Shown: positions 1-7,879 of the stretch, one piece after another
How positions within the stretch are numbered: the first letter of the stretch is position 1
How the letters are laid out: every line of letters starts with the position of its first letter
Source of the DNA: Muribaculaceae bacterium
GTDB taxonomy: Bacteria > Bacteroidota > Bacteroidia > Bacteroidales > Muribaculaceae
Length of the DNA stretch: 46,435 nucleotides
Assembly (NCBI GenBank): GCA_009775375.1
Contig: VSPO01000010.1
Coordinates: forward strand, 1 to 46,435
Direction: 5' to 3'
The notes under the pieces: model-generated
What the model was told of the DNA's origin: nothing
What the model saw: only the letters and a program-made list of their open reading frames with translations
Databases searched by the model: none
Program-made: the position numbers and the translations under genes

Positions 1-283
1 TGCGGAATGCGCTGTATTTTAATTATTTTACTGTATCATTAACATATCGAAATAAGTTTAGACAACTTCATTATATTAATTGTGATTGAGAAATAGTTCT
101 CGGCACAAAATTACAAAAAAAAAACAATACAAACGCAAGATTTATGTTGTAGAACATACAATAACACAAATGCGCCCTATTTTGTAGCAATATTACGAAA
201 AAAAATCGCTCTTTTCAGAATATTCCAAGAAAAACTGTAGACATAAAGCAATAAAGCTCGCTCTAAACTTTTCGCTCTTAATA
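1..283. other. AT-rich intergenic stretch, no gene seen
   Basis: Strongly AT-rich with stop codons in all frames, poly-A runs and no convincing coding region, tRNA or rRNA. It probably separates a leftward gene outside the window from the toxin-antitoxin pair. A possible leftward promoter is listed separately. Confidence 0.5.
106..133 (-). promoter_or_regulatory. possible leftward Bacteroidota promoter
   Basis: Read on the minus strand, positions 113-106 spell TAATTTTG, a perfect TAnnTTTG -7 box. A TTTG lies at 133-130, but the spacing of 16 bp is shorter than the usual 19-21. It would drive a gene beginning before the left edge. Weak support. Confidence 0.25.
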
Positions 284-315
284 TTTGTGTATATAGTATA
301 CATTTTATGCCTTTG
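284..315 (+). promoter_or_regulatory. promoter with palindromic operator for the toxin-antitoxin pair
   Basis: TTTG at 284-287 (-33) and TGCCTTTG at 308-315 (-7, one mismatch to TAnnTTTG) are 20 bp apart. Exactly between them, at 288-302, is a perfect inverted repeat TGTATA-TAG-TATACA. A palindrome inside the promoter of a toxin-antitoxin operon is the usual binding site for the antitoxin's DNA-binding domain. The role is inferred from position; the repeat itself is seen directly. Confidence 0.6.
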
Positions 316-335
316 CACTATAAATCACAAATGAT

Positions 336-635
336 ATGGCAACAGCACTAAACATTAAGCGCAAAAACATTGACCTCCCCGTCGACATTCTGCAAAAGCT
401 CTCCATCATGGCAGCGGCCCAGGGCAAGAGCTTAAAGAACTTCATCGAGACGGTTCTTATATCAAAAGCCAATACCGTGGCCGTTGAAGTAAGCGAAAAC
501 CCATCTCCCTCCGGTGATCCGTGGTTTAATGACCCGGAAAACATAGCCTCCGTAAACAGGGGTATCGCCGAATATAAAGCCGGGAAAGGTCGGGCTTACT
601 CAATGGACGAAATAAGGGAACTGTTAGGCGTATGA
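336..635 (+). CDS. antitoxin of a type II toxin-antitoxin pair, ribbon-helix-helix-like
   Basis: A 99-residue protein. The N-terminus (about residues 1-45: ALNIKRKNIDLPVDILQKLS, then AAAQGKSLKNFIE) has the strand-helix-helix pattern of ribbon-helix-helix antitoxins. The C-terminal half (GDPWFNDPENIASVNRGIAEYK, then MDEIRELLGV) looks like the toxin-binding tail of Bacteroidales antitoxins. Its stop overlaps the toxin start by ATGA (632-635), the translational coupling usual for such pairs. It should neutralise the downstream YoeB-like toxin and repress its own promoter through the palindrome at 288-302. If the toxin is dead (see 632-915), the antitoxin may survive as an orphan. Family assignment is by pattern recognition. 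Confidence 0.75.
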   Translation: MATALNIKRKNIDLPVDILQKLSIMAAAQGKSLKNFIETVLISKANTVAVEVSENPSPSGDPWFNDPENIASVNRGIAEYKAGKGRAYSMDEIRELLGV

Positions 636-915
636 CTTACGAACTAATATTAATGCCGGAAGCTGCGAAACACTTGGTGGAGTGGCGAAAGTCCGGTCAA
701 AAGAAAACGCTAAAGAAAACATCGATTTATTTGAGGAACTTCGGCAACATCCCGGCACCGGCACCGGCACCGGACACGTTGAACAACTCAAAGGAAATTA
801 CTCCGGCTACTGGAGTAGAGAAATCAATAAGGGCGACCGAATGATTTACAACATTGAGGATAACAAGGTAATTGTCAACGTGGTATCTCTCAAAGGTCAT
901 TACGGAGATAAATGA
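632..915 (+). pseudogene. Txe/YoeB-family mRNA interferase, split by a -1 frameshift
   Basis: Frame A from ATG 632 gives MTYELILMPEAAKHLVEWRK, then SGQKKTLKK, the N-terminus of a YoeB/Txe toxin. It then runs into unrelated residues and stops at 844. The C-terminal part continues in the frame one base back: NIDLFEELRQHPGTG, then EQLKGNYSGYWSREINKGDR, then VSLKGHYGDK, ending at 915. Joining the two after AAA 716-718 and re-reading base 718 restores a continuous toxin, so one A appears to be missing from the A-run 716-719. The YoeB active-site Arg (GDR) and His-Tyr (GHY) are kept in the downstream frame. A GTG at 682 could start a truncated 77-residue product. A hexamer repeat (GGCACC three times, within 753-774) lies in the gene. 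Alternatives are programmed frameshifting, though no canonical X-XXY-YYZ heptamer is seen, or a sequencing error. Confidence 0.65.
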
Positions 916-918
916 AAA

Positions 919-946
919 GGAGCCGGCGCAAATTTGCGTCGGCTCC
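919..946 (+). terminator. hairpin after the toxin gene
   Basis: The inverted repeat GGAGCCGGCGCAAA / TTTGCGTCGGCTCC has 14-bp arms with one G-T wobble and essentially no spacer. It starts 4 bp after the toxin stop. There is no T-tract, so it is either a weak terminator or a 3'-end stabilising hairpin. Confidence 0.5.
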
Positions 947-1022
947 GTATGATTGAGGAAGGACTTGCCAAACTATCGCAGGGAGGGAAAACAAATAGGA
1001 TTTGAGAAAACTTCTCTCCTTA

Positions 1023-1055
1023 ATTGTGTGTTAAAGAAAAAAAGTGTTAATTTTG
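1023..1055 (+). promoter_or_regulatory. topA promoter
   Basis: ATTG at 1023-1026 (-33) and a perfect TAATTTTG at 1048-1055 (-7) are 21 bp apart. The start point is predicted near 1062, giving a leader of about 136 nt before the topA ATG at 1198. Confidence 0.65.
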
Positions 1056-1197
1056 CGCCCAAGTTTAAATATCGGAAGGATATTTGCCGGAAAGTCGCCT
1101 TGACTTTTCAGCTCCGGGAAGTGGCCGGCCTCGGCTTTCCACCATCCGCAGCATCCTTTCACACTTGCCTTTGGCACAAAAACCAAACCCTATCGAG

Positions 1198-3540
1198 ATG
1201 AAAAATCTGGTTATCGTAGAGTCGCCTGCAAAGGCTAAGACCATAGAAAAATTCCTCGGCAAAGACTTCTCAGTCATGTCGAGCTACGGACATATTCGCG
1301 ACCTCAAGAAACACGGCTTCAGCATCGACGTTGAAGACGGGTTCAAACCCGTATATGAAATCCCCGACGACAAGAAAGAGCTCGTAAAGAGGCTCCGCAA
1401 GGCCGCAAAGGAGGCCGACTCCGTGTGGCTCGCTTCCGATGAAGACCGCGAGGGGGAGGCGATAGCCTGGCATCTCGCGGAGGTGCTCAACCTGGATCCC
1501 GCCACCACGCGGCGCATCGTTTTCCACGAAATCACCAAGCCCGCCATCCTTTCGGCCATCGAGAATCCACGCACGATCGACATCGACCGCGTAAACGCCC
1601 AGCAGGCCCGACGCGTGCTCGACCGAATCGTAGGTTTTGAGCTCAGTCCGGTGCTTTGGAAGAAAATCAAACCCTCTCTGAGCGCCGGAAGGGTGCAGAG
1701 CGTGGCCGTCAGGCTCATATGCGAAAGAGAGAAGGAGATAGAGGCTTTCAAGGCCGAACCGTTCTTTCGCCTCAACGCCATCTTCAATCATGCCACATCG
1801 GGATTGCCCGTAAAAGCGGAGCTGCCCCGCCGCCTCGATTCTGAGGAGGCCGCAAGGAATTTCCTTTCGGAATGCGTCTCCGCCGGGTTCAATGTGGCCG
1901 ACGTGGCAGTGAAACCGCTGAAACGCTCTCCCTATCCCCCTTTCACCACCTCCACCCTCCAGCAGGAGGCATCCCGAAGGCTCGGTTTTTCGGTCAACCA
2001 GACGATGATGATCGCGCAGAAATTGTATGAGGACGGAAAAATCACGTATATGCGTACCGACTCCACCAACCTCTCCGACCTTGCCATCGGCTCCATATCC
2101 TCCCTTATAAAGGAGAGCATGGGAGAAAGGTATCTAAAGGTGCGCCGTTTCCACACGCATTCAAAGGGAGCGCAGGAGGCCCACGAGGCCATCCGCCCCA
2201 CATACATAATCAACCGCACCATCGACGGCACCCCGCAGGAGAAAAAGCTCTATGAGCTTATCTGGCGACGCGCCGTAGCCTCACAGATGGCCGACGCGGA
2301 AATCGAGAAGACCACCGTAGACATTGCCGTTGTTACCGCCGGGAAAGCTCCACTTCCCGATGCTTTCCGCGCCGAAGGGGAGGTCGTGAAATTCGACGGC
2401 TTCCTTAATGTCTGGAATTCAGACGGAGCCACCCAAAAGGATTTCGTGGAGCTGCCCCTCATGACAGCCGGGGAAACCCTCGAACCCGTGGAAATCACCG
2501 CCACAGAGCGTTTCACCCAGCCTCCGGCACGCTACTCGGAGGCCTCGCTCGTAAAGAAGATGGAGGACCTTGGCATCGGCCGCCCCTCCACCTACGCCCC
2601 TACAATCTCCACAATCCAGGCCCGCGACTACGTGAAACGCGGCGAAAAGGAGGGCACAAGACGCGAATATGAGGTGATGACACTAAAGAACGGAAAAATC
2701 AGCGCGAAGACGATGGCGGAAAACACCGGCTCGGAGAAGGGGAAACTCGTCCCGACCGATGTCGGGATGATCGTCAACCAATTCCTGACAGATTACTTCC
2801 CCGATATCCTCGACTACAATTTCACGGCCAAGGTGGAGGAGAAATTCGACGACATAGCTGAGGGGAAACTCGGCTGGCAGAATGAGATTTCCGATTTCTA
2901 CGGCGGATTCCACCCGGAGATCGAGAAAATCAATTCTCTGAGGATGGAGCACAAGGTGGGAGAACGTCAGCTTGGCATCGACCCGAAGTCGGGCCGCCCG
3001 GTGTCGGTGAAGATCGGGCGGTTTGGTCCGGTCGTGCAGATCGGTAAGGCCGAGGATGAGGAGAAACCCCTCTTTGCGAGTCTTTTGGCCGACCAAAGCG
3101 TGGCGAACATCACCTTGGAGGAAGCCCTGAAGCTATTCGATCTTCCGCGCATGGTAGGGGAAATCGACGGCGAGAAGGTGACGGCGGCCATCGGCCGTTT
3201 CGGCCCGTACGTGAAGTTCGGGAAGATGTTTGTCTCTATCCCCAAGGACCTTACGCCGCAGGGGATAACCTTGGAAGAGGCCGAGGCGCTTATCGCCAAG
3301 AAGAAAGAGGAGGAGGCCAACCGTCTGATCAAGGAATTCCCGGAGATGCCGGGCCTGGAGGTGCTCAACGGTCGGTTCGGTCCTTATATGGCGTATAAGC
3401 CGGAGGGGGCGAAGCGTGCCGTCAATTACAAGATACCGAAGACCACAGATGCCGCCGCCCTGACTATCGAGGAGGCGAAAAAACTGATGGAGGCCCAGGA
3501 CGCGGCTCCTAAAAAGAGCACGCGCAAGACCAAGAAATAA
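1198..3540 (+). CDS. topA: DNA topoisomerase I (type IA)
   Basis: A 780-residue type IA topoisomerase that relaxes negatively supercoiled DNA through a 5'-phosphotyrosine intermediate. The Toprim domain opens the protein (LVIVESPAKAKTIEKFLG, then SDEDREGEAIAWHL with D81, D83 and E85 as metal ligands). The catalytic tyrosine is Tyr284 in GKITYMRTDST. The C-terminus carries GRFGP repeats (three or more, about residues 590-750) and a Lys-rich tail. It lacks the Cys4 zinc fingers of the E. coli enzyme, which is usual for Bacteroidota. I chose ATG 1198 because MKNLVIVESPAKAKT is the canonical N-terminus. The in-frame extension back to 1084 lies in the leader and encodes nothing recognisable. The gene stands alone, with its own promoter and a shared terminator. 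Confidence 0.97.
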   Translation: MKNLVIVESPAKAKTIEKFLGKDFSVMSSYGHIRDLKKHGFSIDVEDGFKPVYEIPDDKKELVKRLRKAAKEADSVWLASDEDREGEAIAWHLAEVLNLDPATTRRIVFHEITKPAILSAIENPRTIDIDRVNAQQARRVLDRIVGFELSPVLWKKIKPSLSAGRVQSVAVRLICEREKEIEAFKAEPFFRLNAIFNHATSGLPVKAELPRRLDSEEAARNFLSECVSAGFNVADVAVKPLKRSPYPPFTTSTLQQEASRRLGFSVNQTMMIAQKLYEDGKITYMRTDSTNLSDLAIGSISSLIKESMGERYLKVRRFHTHSKGAQEAHEAIRPTYIINRTIDGTPQEKKLYELIWRRAVASQMADAEIEKTTVDIAVVTAGKAPLPDAFRAEGEVVKFDGFLNVWNSDGATQKDFVELPLMTAGETLEPVEITATERFTQPPARYSEASLVKKMEDLGIGRPSTYAPTISTIQARDYVKRGEKEGTRREYEVMTLKNGKISAKTMAENTGSEKGKLVPTDVGMIVNQFLTDYFPDILDYNFTAKVEEKFDDIAEGKLGWQNEISDFYGGFHPEIEKINSLRMEHKVGERQLGIDPKSGRPVSVKIGRFGPVVQIGKAEDEEKPLFASLLADQSVANITLEEALKLFDLPRMVGEIDGEKVTAAIGRFGPYVKFGKMFVSIPKDLTPQGITLEEAEALIAKKKEEEANRLIKEFPEMPGLEVLNGRFGPYMAYKPEGAKRAVNYKIPKTTDAAALTIEEAKKLMEAQDAAPKKSTRKTKK

Positions 3541-3566
3541 TCATGTTTTCATAATAAGCGCTGTAA

Positions 3567-3595
3567 GGGGGAAGGGAGTTTATCAACCTTCCCCC
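3567..3595. terminator. convergent terminator shared by topA and the HTCS gene
   Basis: GGGGGAAGG (3567-3575) pairs perfectly with CCTTCCCCC (3587-3595), followed by TCTTTT on the plus strand. The stop codon of the minus-strand HTCS gene (3583-3585) lies in the loop, and its last codons form one arm. Confidence 0.7.
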
Positions 3596-6500
3596 TCTTT
3601 TGATGCATACACCGTAGGGGGCACGCCAAACATCTCCTTGAAAGAGTTGGAGAAATGCGAGGGATTGGAAAATCCCGTGGCATAAGCCACTTCCGCCACC
3701 GACAGCTTCTTCTCCTTCAGCAGCCGGGCAGCCTCGCGCAGGCGAATCGACCGGATGAAGTCGCGGGCGGGGAGGTTGGTCAGTTCTTTCAGTTTGCGAT
3801 GAAGATGCACCCTGCTCAGCCCCACTTCCGAGGCAAGCATCTCCACGCTGAATTCCGAGGAGGAGATATTGGCGTTGACCACGTCCATGATTTTGTTGAG
3901 CAGCACCTCATCGTGGGATTTCAGGGAGATTTTCTTCACGCTCTCCTCCTGATGCTGCATCCCACTGAATTTGGCTTTCAGCAGGTTGCGGTTGTTGAGC
4001 AGGGAAGCCACCGTCGTGCGTAGCACCTCAATGTTGAACGGCTTCGCCATGTAGGAGTCGGCCCCGGCTTCGAGTCCGAGTATACGGTGGCGGTCGTCGG
4101 TGCGCGCTGATATCAGCACGACGGGGATATGGTTGACGTTGACGTTCTGCTTCACTCGTTTGCAAAGCTGATAGCCGTCGATTCCGGGCATCATGACGTC
4201 GGAGATTATGATGTCGGGGGCGTCGGCCGAGAGGATAGCCTTCAGGGCGTCGTCGCCGTTGTCGTAGGTCGTGACCTTGTAGTCGCCACAGAGTTCGGAG
4301 GTCAGGAAGTTGCGGATGTCGGGATCGTCTTCAATAATGGCCACGGTCTTCTTCGTGCGCGGCTTCTGCTTGGGATCGGCCTCCGGCTCCGGGGCAAGTT
4401 CGGGGGAGGAATGACGTGGCAGCGGAGTGGCGGTCTCGTTGGCGTCAGTCTCCTTCATCTCCTCTTCGCTCAGATGGGCGCTCCCCTCGGGGATGCGGAT
4501 TATTATCTCGCATCCTGTCTGCTCCCGGCGGTTGCGGGCGGAGATGGAGCCATGGTGGAGCTCCACGAGCGAACGGCAGAGATGGAGCCCGATTCCCGTG
4601 CCGGAGGAGGAGTCGGTGATGTCATTGCCTATCCTATAGAATCTTTCGAAAATCTTTTCAAGCTTGTCGGGGTCGATTCCGATGCCCGTGTCGGCCACCG
4701 TAAGCTCCACATATCTGTCGAGGGGATATTCCCCATCCTTGTCGCTGCCCTTATGCAGGCTGACGCTTATCTCTCCCCCTTGGGGCGTGTATTTGAAAGC
4801 GTTGGAGAAGACGTTGAGGAGCACCTTGTCGAATTGCGAGGGGTCGACCCAGGCGTCGACGGGTTCTTCGTCGTGGGTGAATGTGAAGCTTATCTTTTTC
4901 TGTCCGGCGATATATTCGAAGGGGAGCATGGCGTTGTTGATGAAGCCGACCATCTCCGTCTCCCTCATCTTGAGTCTCACCTGTCCCTTCTCAAGCTTGC
5001 GCATGTCCATCAACTGGTTGACGAGGTTGAGGATGCGGTTGGCGTTTCTATAGATGATGGAGTAGACGCTTTTCAGATGAGGGTCGCGGCATTGTTCGAG
5101 AAGACGCTCCAGAGGATTGATGATTAGGGTCATGGGGGTGCGTATCTCGTGGGAGATGTTGGTGAAGAACTGCAATTTTGCCTCCAGCACCTCCTCGGAG
5201 CGGCGGCGGTCTTCCCTTTCGCGACGCTGGCTATCTTTAAGGCGCACGAAATGGACGGAGGCCACAATCAGCCCCATCCCCACCAAGAGATATATGAGAA
5301 TGGCCCACCACGACTGATACCACGGCGGACGGACCTCTATCAGCAGTTTGCGGGTGCCGTTTTCAGATTCGTCGCCGGCCACGCGGAGCTGGAAGTGGTA
5401 TTTCCCGGGCGACATGTTGTTGAGGGTGATGTGGTTCTGGCCCGGGAGGGTCGAGAGCCAGCCGTTGCCATGCTCAAGGATGCGGTATTCATAGATGAGT
5501 TTTTCGGGATTGTCGTAGGTCAGGGTGGAGAAACCGATGGAGAAAGTGTTGTCGCGGCTTGAGACGGAGACTTTCTCCGCCTCCTCAATGCCGGTCTCCA
5601 CCACGGGCCGCCCACCCGACAGGGTGTTGGTCGTCACTCTCTCCGAAAAAATCCCGAACCATGTCAGCACGGGGTTGTATTCGCGTGGCTTGTCGTTGAT
5701 GTCGTAGGGATAGAAGACGCTGAAACCGTTGACGCCGCCGAAGTAGACGTTGCCGTTGGGGTCTTTGCAGAATGCACCGTGGGTGAACTCGTTGCTCTGC
5801 AGGCCGTCGCCGGAGTCAAACGTGACAAAACGGCGGGTCGAGGGGTCGAATTTGGCAAGACCGCGATAGGTGCTTATCCAGAGGTTGCCCCCTTCGTCCT
5901 CGCAAATGCCGCAGACGACGGAGTTGGGGAGCCCGTCGGAGGTCGTGAAGTGTTCGAGCTTTCCAGAGGCGGGATCGTGGCTGTAGAGTCCGTCAGACGT
6001 ACCAAGCCATATCTTTCCGTCCTTCCCTTTCGCTATGGCATAACCGAGGCAATCGTCGACGATATTCTCCTTTCCGGAAAATGAGAGGAATCTCTTTTTC
6101 GCTGTGTCGAAGCAGCTCACCCCTCCGTAGTGGGCGAGCCATATTTTCCCGTCGGCGGTCGGGAGAAGACTGTTGACCCAGTCCTGCGGACGGTTGGAGT
6201 CGCCGCCGACCGCGTCGGGGGCCGTGATTCCGTAGATTGAGCCGCTTTCTGGATTATAACCCACGACGCCCCGTCCGAACGTAGCGAGGCATAGATGGCC
6301 GTTGCTGTCCTCACCAATGCTATAAATCTTCACATTGCCCAAAGGGGCTATCTTTTGCGGGGTCTCTCCCGCCGGGGGGATGAGGAAGAGTCCGGAATTG
6401 AACGTGCCGGCCCATAGTCTCCCCTTGCTGTCGCTGAAGAGGCAGGTGGCCGTCGAGGGGAGGGGGATATGGCGAAGCCGACGGCGGTTTTCGTCAAGTT

Positions 6501-7626
6501 GGTAGATTCCTTCGTTGTCGCAGCTGACCCAGAGCCGTCGGCCGTCGGCATGGCATATCGCCATCACGCACCCCTCGCCTATCGGATTGGCGGGGGAGGA
6601 GACGCGCCCGTAGGAGGCGAACATGCGGCGCTGGGAGGGGATGAAGCCGACACCCTGCTGATATAGCCCGATCCAGAGATTGCCCTCGCGGTCGGCCATC
6701 ATCTGATGCACCTTCCCCGAGGTCAGCGTGGCCAAAGGGGAAGAGAGGGGCATATCCGCGAGACCCTGCGGAGAGACGAGGCGCACGCCGCGTCCCTCCG
6801 TGCCGGCGTAGCATTCCCCGGCGGCCATCATAAGCGACTTGATCGCCACGGCTTCACCCGGAATCCTGCGTGCCTCGCCCCCTACCATCCCAATGGCCGT
6901 GACGCCCCCATCGAGCGACCCTACATATATTATCCCCTTCTCCGTGTCTTCGGCTATGGATGAGATTTTGTCTCCCCCGATCTCGGGAGCGCGGTATATC
7001 CTCCCCTTGCGCCCTTCGCGACCCGAAGGGTAGATGCGGCAGAGGCCGCTGTTTTCCGTGCCGATCCAGATGGTGTGGCTGGAGTCTTCGAAGATGTCGC
7101 TGATGAAGGCATTTTCCACGAACGCCGGCATCCCGGAGATGCGCTCGGCCTCTTGAGAGTCGGCCTTGTATCGGAAAAGGCCGTAGCCGGCGGTGCCAAT
7201 CCATATTTCGCCGTTGGAGAGGCGCGTTATGTCGGTGATGTGAGGCTGGATAGGCTGCTTGTTGAGGCTGAGGGGGATGTAGCGGAAAGATTCGCTACCG
7301 CTGTCCCACGACATAAGACCCTTGACCGTCCCGACAAGCATGTTTCCGGGGGCGGTCTCTATCATGGTGTGGACGTAGCTGTCACAGAGCGTGGCGGAAT
7401 CGCCGCGCTCGCTGAGATAGGAGCGGATGGAGGTGCCGTCGTAGCGGTTGAGCCCGTATTCTGTGGCTATCCATACGTAGCCTTTGGAATCCTGGTAGAT
7501 ATTGTTTATAAGACTGCTCGTCAGCCCGTCGCCCGATGTCAGCATGGAGGCGGGCTGGGCCTGCGCGGCAAAACCACGGCAGAGGAGCAGGAGGAGGATG
7601 GAGAGGAATCGAAGCGGTCTGGTCAT
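3583..7626 (-). CDS. hybrid two-component system sensor/regulator (HTCS), xylan type by context
   Basis: A 1347-residue one-protein two-component system of the kind that controls polysaccharide loci in Bacteroidales. The order is: signal peptide (about 1-24, ending AQA-QP); periplasmic two-bladed beta-propeller sensor with many IWIGT-type repeats (about 25-700); Y_Y_Y domain (about 702-748); one membrane helix (about 772-794); HisKA with the phospho-accepting His826 (NISHEIRTPM); HATPase (DTGIGIDPDKLEKIFERFYR, GTGIGLHL); receiver domain with Asp1143 (IISDVMMPGIDGY); and a C-terminal AraC-type helix-turn-helix (about 1259-1346). I chose ATG 7626 because it directly precedes the signal peptide; the upstream ATG adds a charged 12-residue segment. 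It is divergent from GH10-GH67, so its ligand is inferred to be a xylan oligosaccharide. All signalling residues are present. Confidence 0.95.
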   Translation of the reverse strand: MTRPLRFLSILLLLLCRGFAAQAQPASMLTSGDGLTSSLINNIYQDSKGYVWIATEYGLNRYDGTSIRSYLSERGDSATLCDSYVHTMIETAPGNMLVGTVKGLMSWDSGSESFRYIPLSLNKQPIQPHITDITRLSNGEIWIGTAGYGLFRYKADSQEAERISGMPAFVENAFISDIFEDSSHTIWIGTENSGLCRIYPSGREGRKGRIYRAPEIGGDKISSIAEDTEKGIIYVGSLDGGVTAIGMVGGEARRIPGEAVAIKSLMMAAGECYAGTEGRGVRLVSPQGLADMPLSSPLATLTSGKVHQMMADREGNLWIGLYQQGVGFIPSQRRMFASYGRVSSPANPIGEGCVMAICHADGRRLWVSCDNEGIYQLDENRRRLRHIPLPSTATCLFSDSKGRLWAGTFNSGLFLIPPAGETPQKIAPLGNVKIYSIGEDSNGHLCLATFGRGVVGYNPESGSIYGITAPDAVGGDSNRPQDWVNSLLPTADGKIWLAHYGGVSCFDTAKKRFLSFSGKENIVDDCLGYAIAKGKDGKIWLGTSDGLYSHDPASGKLEHFTTSDGLPNSVVCGICEDEGGNLWISTYRGLAKFDPSTRRFVTFDSGDGLQSNEFTHGAFCKDPNGNVYFGGVNGFSVFYPYDINDKPREYNPVLTWFGIFSERVTTNTLSGGRPVVETGIEEAEKVSVSSRDNTFSIGFSTLTYDNPEKLIYEYRILEHGNGWLSTLPGQNHITLNNMSPGKYHFQLRVAGDESENGTRKLLIEVRPPWYQSWWAILIYLLVGMGLIVASVHFVRLKDSQRREREDRRRSEEVLEAKLQFFTNISHEIRTPMTLIINPLERLLEQCRDPHLKSVYSIIYRNANRILNLVNQLMDMRKLEKGQVRLKMRETEMVGFINNAMLPFEYIAGQKKISFTFTHDEEPVDAWVDPSQFDKVLLNVFSNAFKYTPQGGEISVSLHKGSDKDGEYPLDRYVELTVADTGIGIDPDKLEKIFERFYRIGNDITDSSSGTGIGLHLCRSLVELHHGSISARNRREQTGCEIIIRIPEGSAHLSEEEMKETDANETATPLPRHSSPELAPEPEADPKQKPRTKKTVAIIEDDPDIRNFLTSELCGDYKVTTYDNGDDALKAILSADAPDIIISDVMMPGIDGYQLCKRVKQNVNVNHIPVVLISARTDDRHRILGLEAGADSYMAKPFNIEVLRTTVASLLNNRNLLKAKFSGMQHQEESVKKISLKSHDEVLLNKIMDVVNANISSSEFSVEMLASEVGLSRVHLHRKLKELTNLPARDFIRSIRLREAARLLKEKKLSVAEVAYATGFSNPSHFSNSFKEMFGVPPTVYASKEGEG

Positions 7627-7684
7627 GATTTGAAGGTTTTCGTCTGAAGGGGCGAGGCGCAACAGAAGCCTTTGCCTTCGGCTG

Positions 7685-7718
7685 CAAAATTAGGAAAAAG
7701 AATCGTGGAATCGCCAAT
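7685..7718 (-). promoter_or_regulatory. HTCS promoter
   Basis: On the minus strand, 7692-7685 reads TAATTTTG, a perfect -7 box. ATTG at 7718-7715 is a possible -33 box with a slightly long 22-bp spacer. The start codon is about 60 bp further on. Confidence 0.5.
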
Positions 7719-7780
7719 ATTTTTGCATGTTAATTCGCATTCGTTACATTTCTCCATGTATCATGTTACGCTGAAAAAAG

Positions 7781-7811
7781 CGATGCAACCATCGGAAGCG
7801 GCTTTGCAACC
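7781..7811 (+). promoter_or_regulatory. candidate HTCS binding site: direct repeats 21 bp apart
   Basis: TGCAACC occurs at 7784-7790 and again at 7805-7811, exactly 21 bp apart on the same face of the helix. The first copy sits in the inverted repeat CGATG-CAAC-CATCG (7781-7794). The pair lies just upstream of the predicted -33 position of the GH10 promoter. AraC-family regulators commonly bind direct repeats spaced by two helical turns, so this is a candidate activator site. The function is inference. Confidence 0.4.
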
Positions 7812-7815
7812 GCGA

Positions 7816-7849
7816 TTTACAGCGATCTCCATCTTTTTCCCTAATTTTG
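7816..7849 (+). promoter_or_regulatory. promoter of the GH10-GH67 operon
   Basis: A perfect TAATTTTG -7 box lies at 7842-7849. The -33 match (TTTA at 7816-7819) is poor, which fits a promoter dependent on an activator such as the neighbouring HTCS. Confidence 0.5.
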
Positions 7850-7879
7850 CAAAAACGAAACAACTCAAAATTTCCATCT

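Noticed and set aside
4129..5127. Long plus-strand open frame opposite the HTCS gene
   Set aside because: It is antisense to HisKA/HATPase/receiver coding sequence with intact motifs. Its own product is low-complexity Val/Gly/Asp-rich, a typical shadow in GC-rich DNA.
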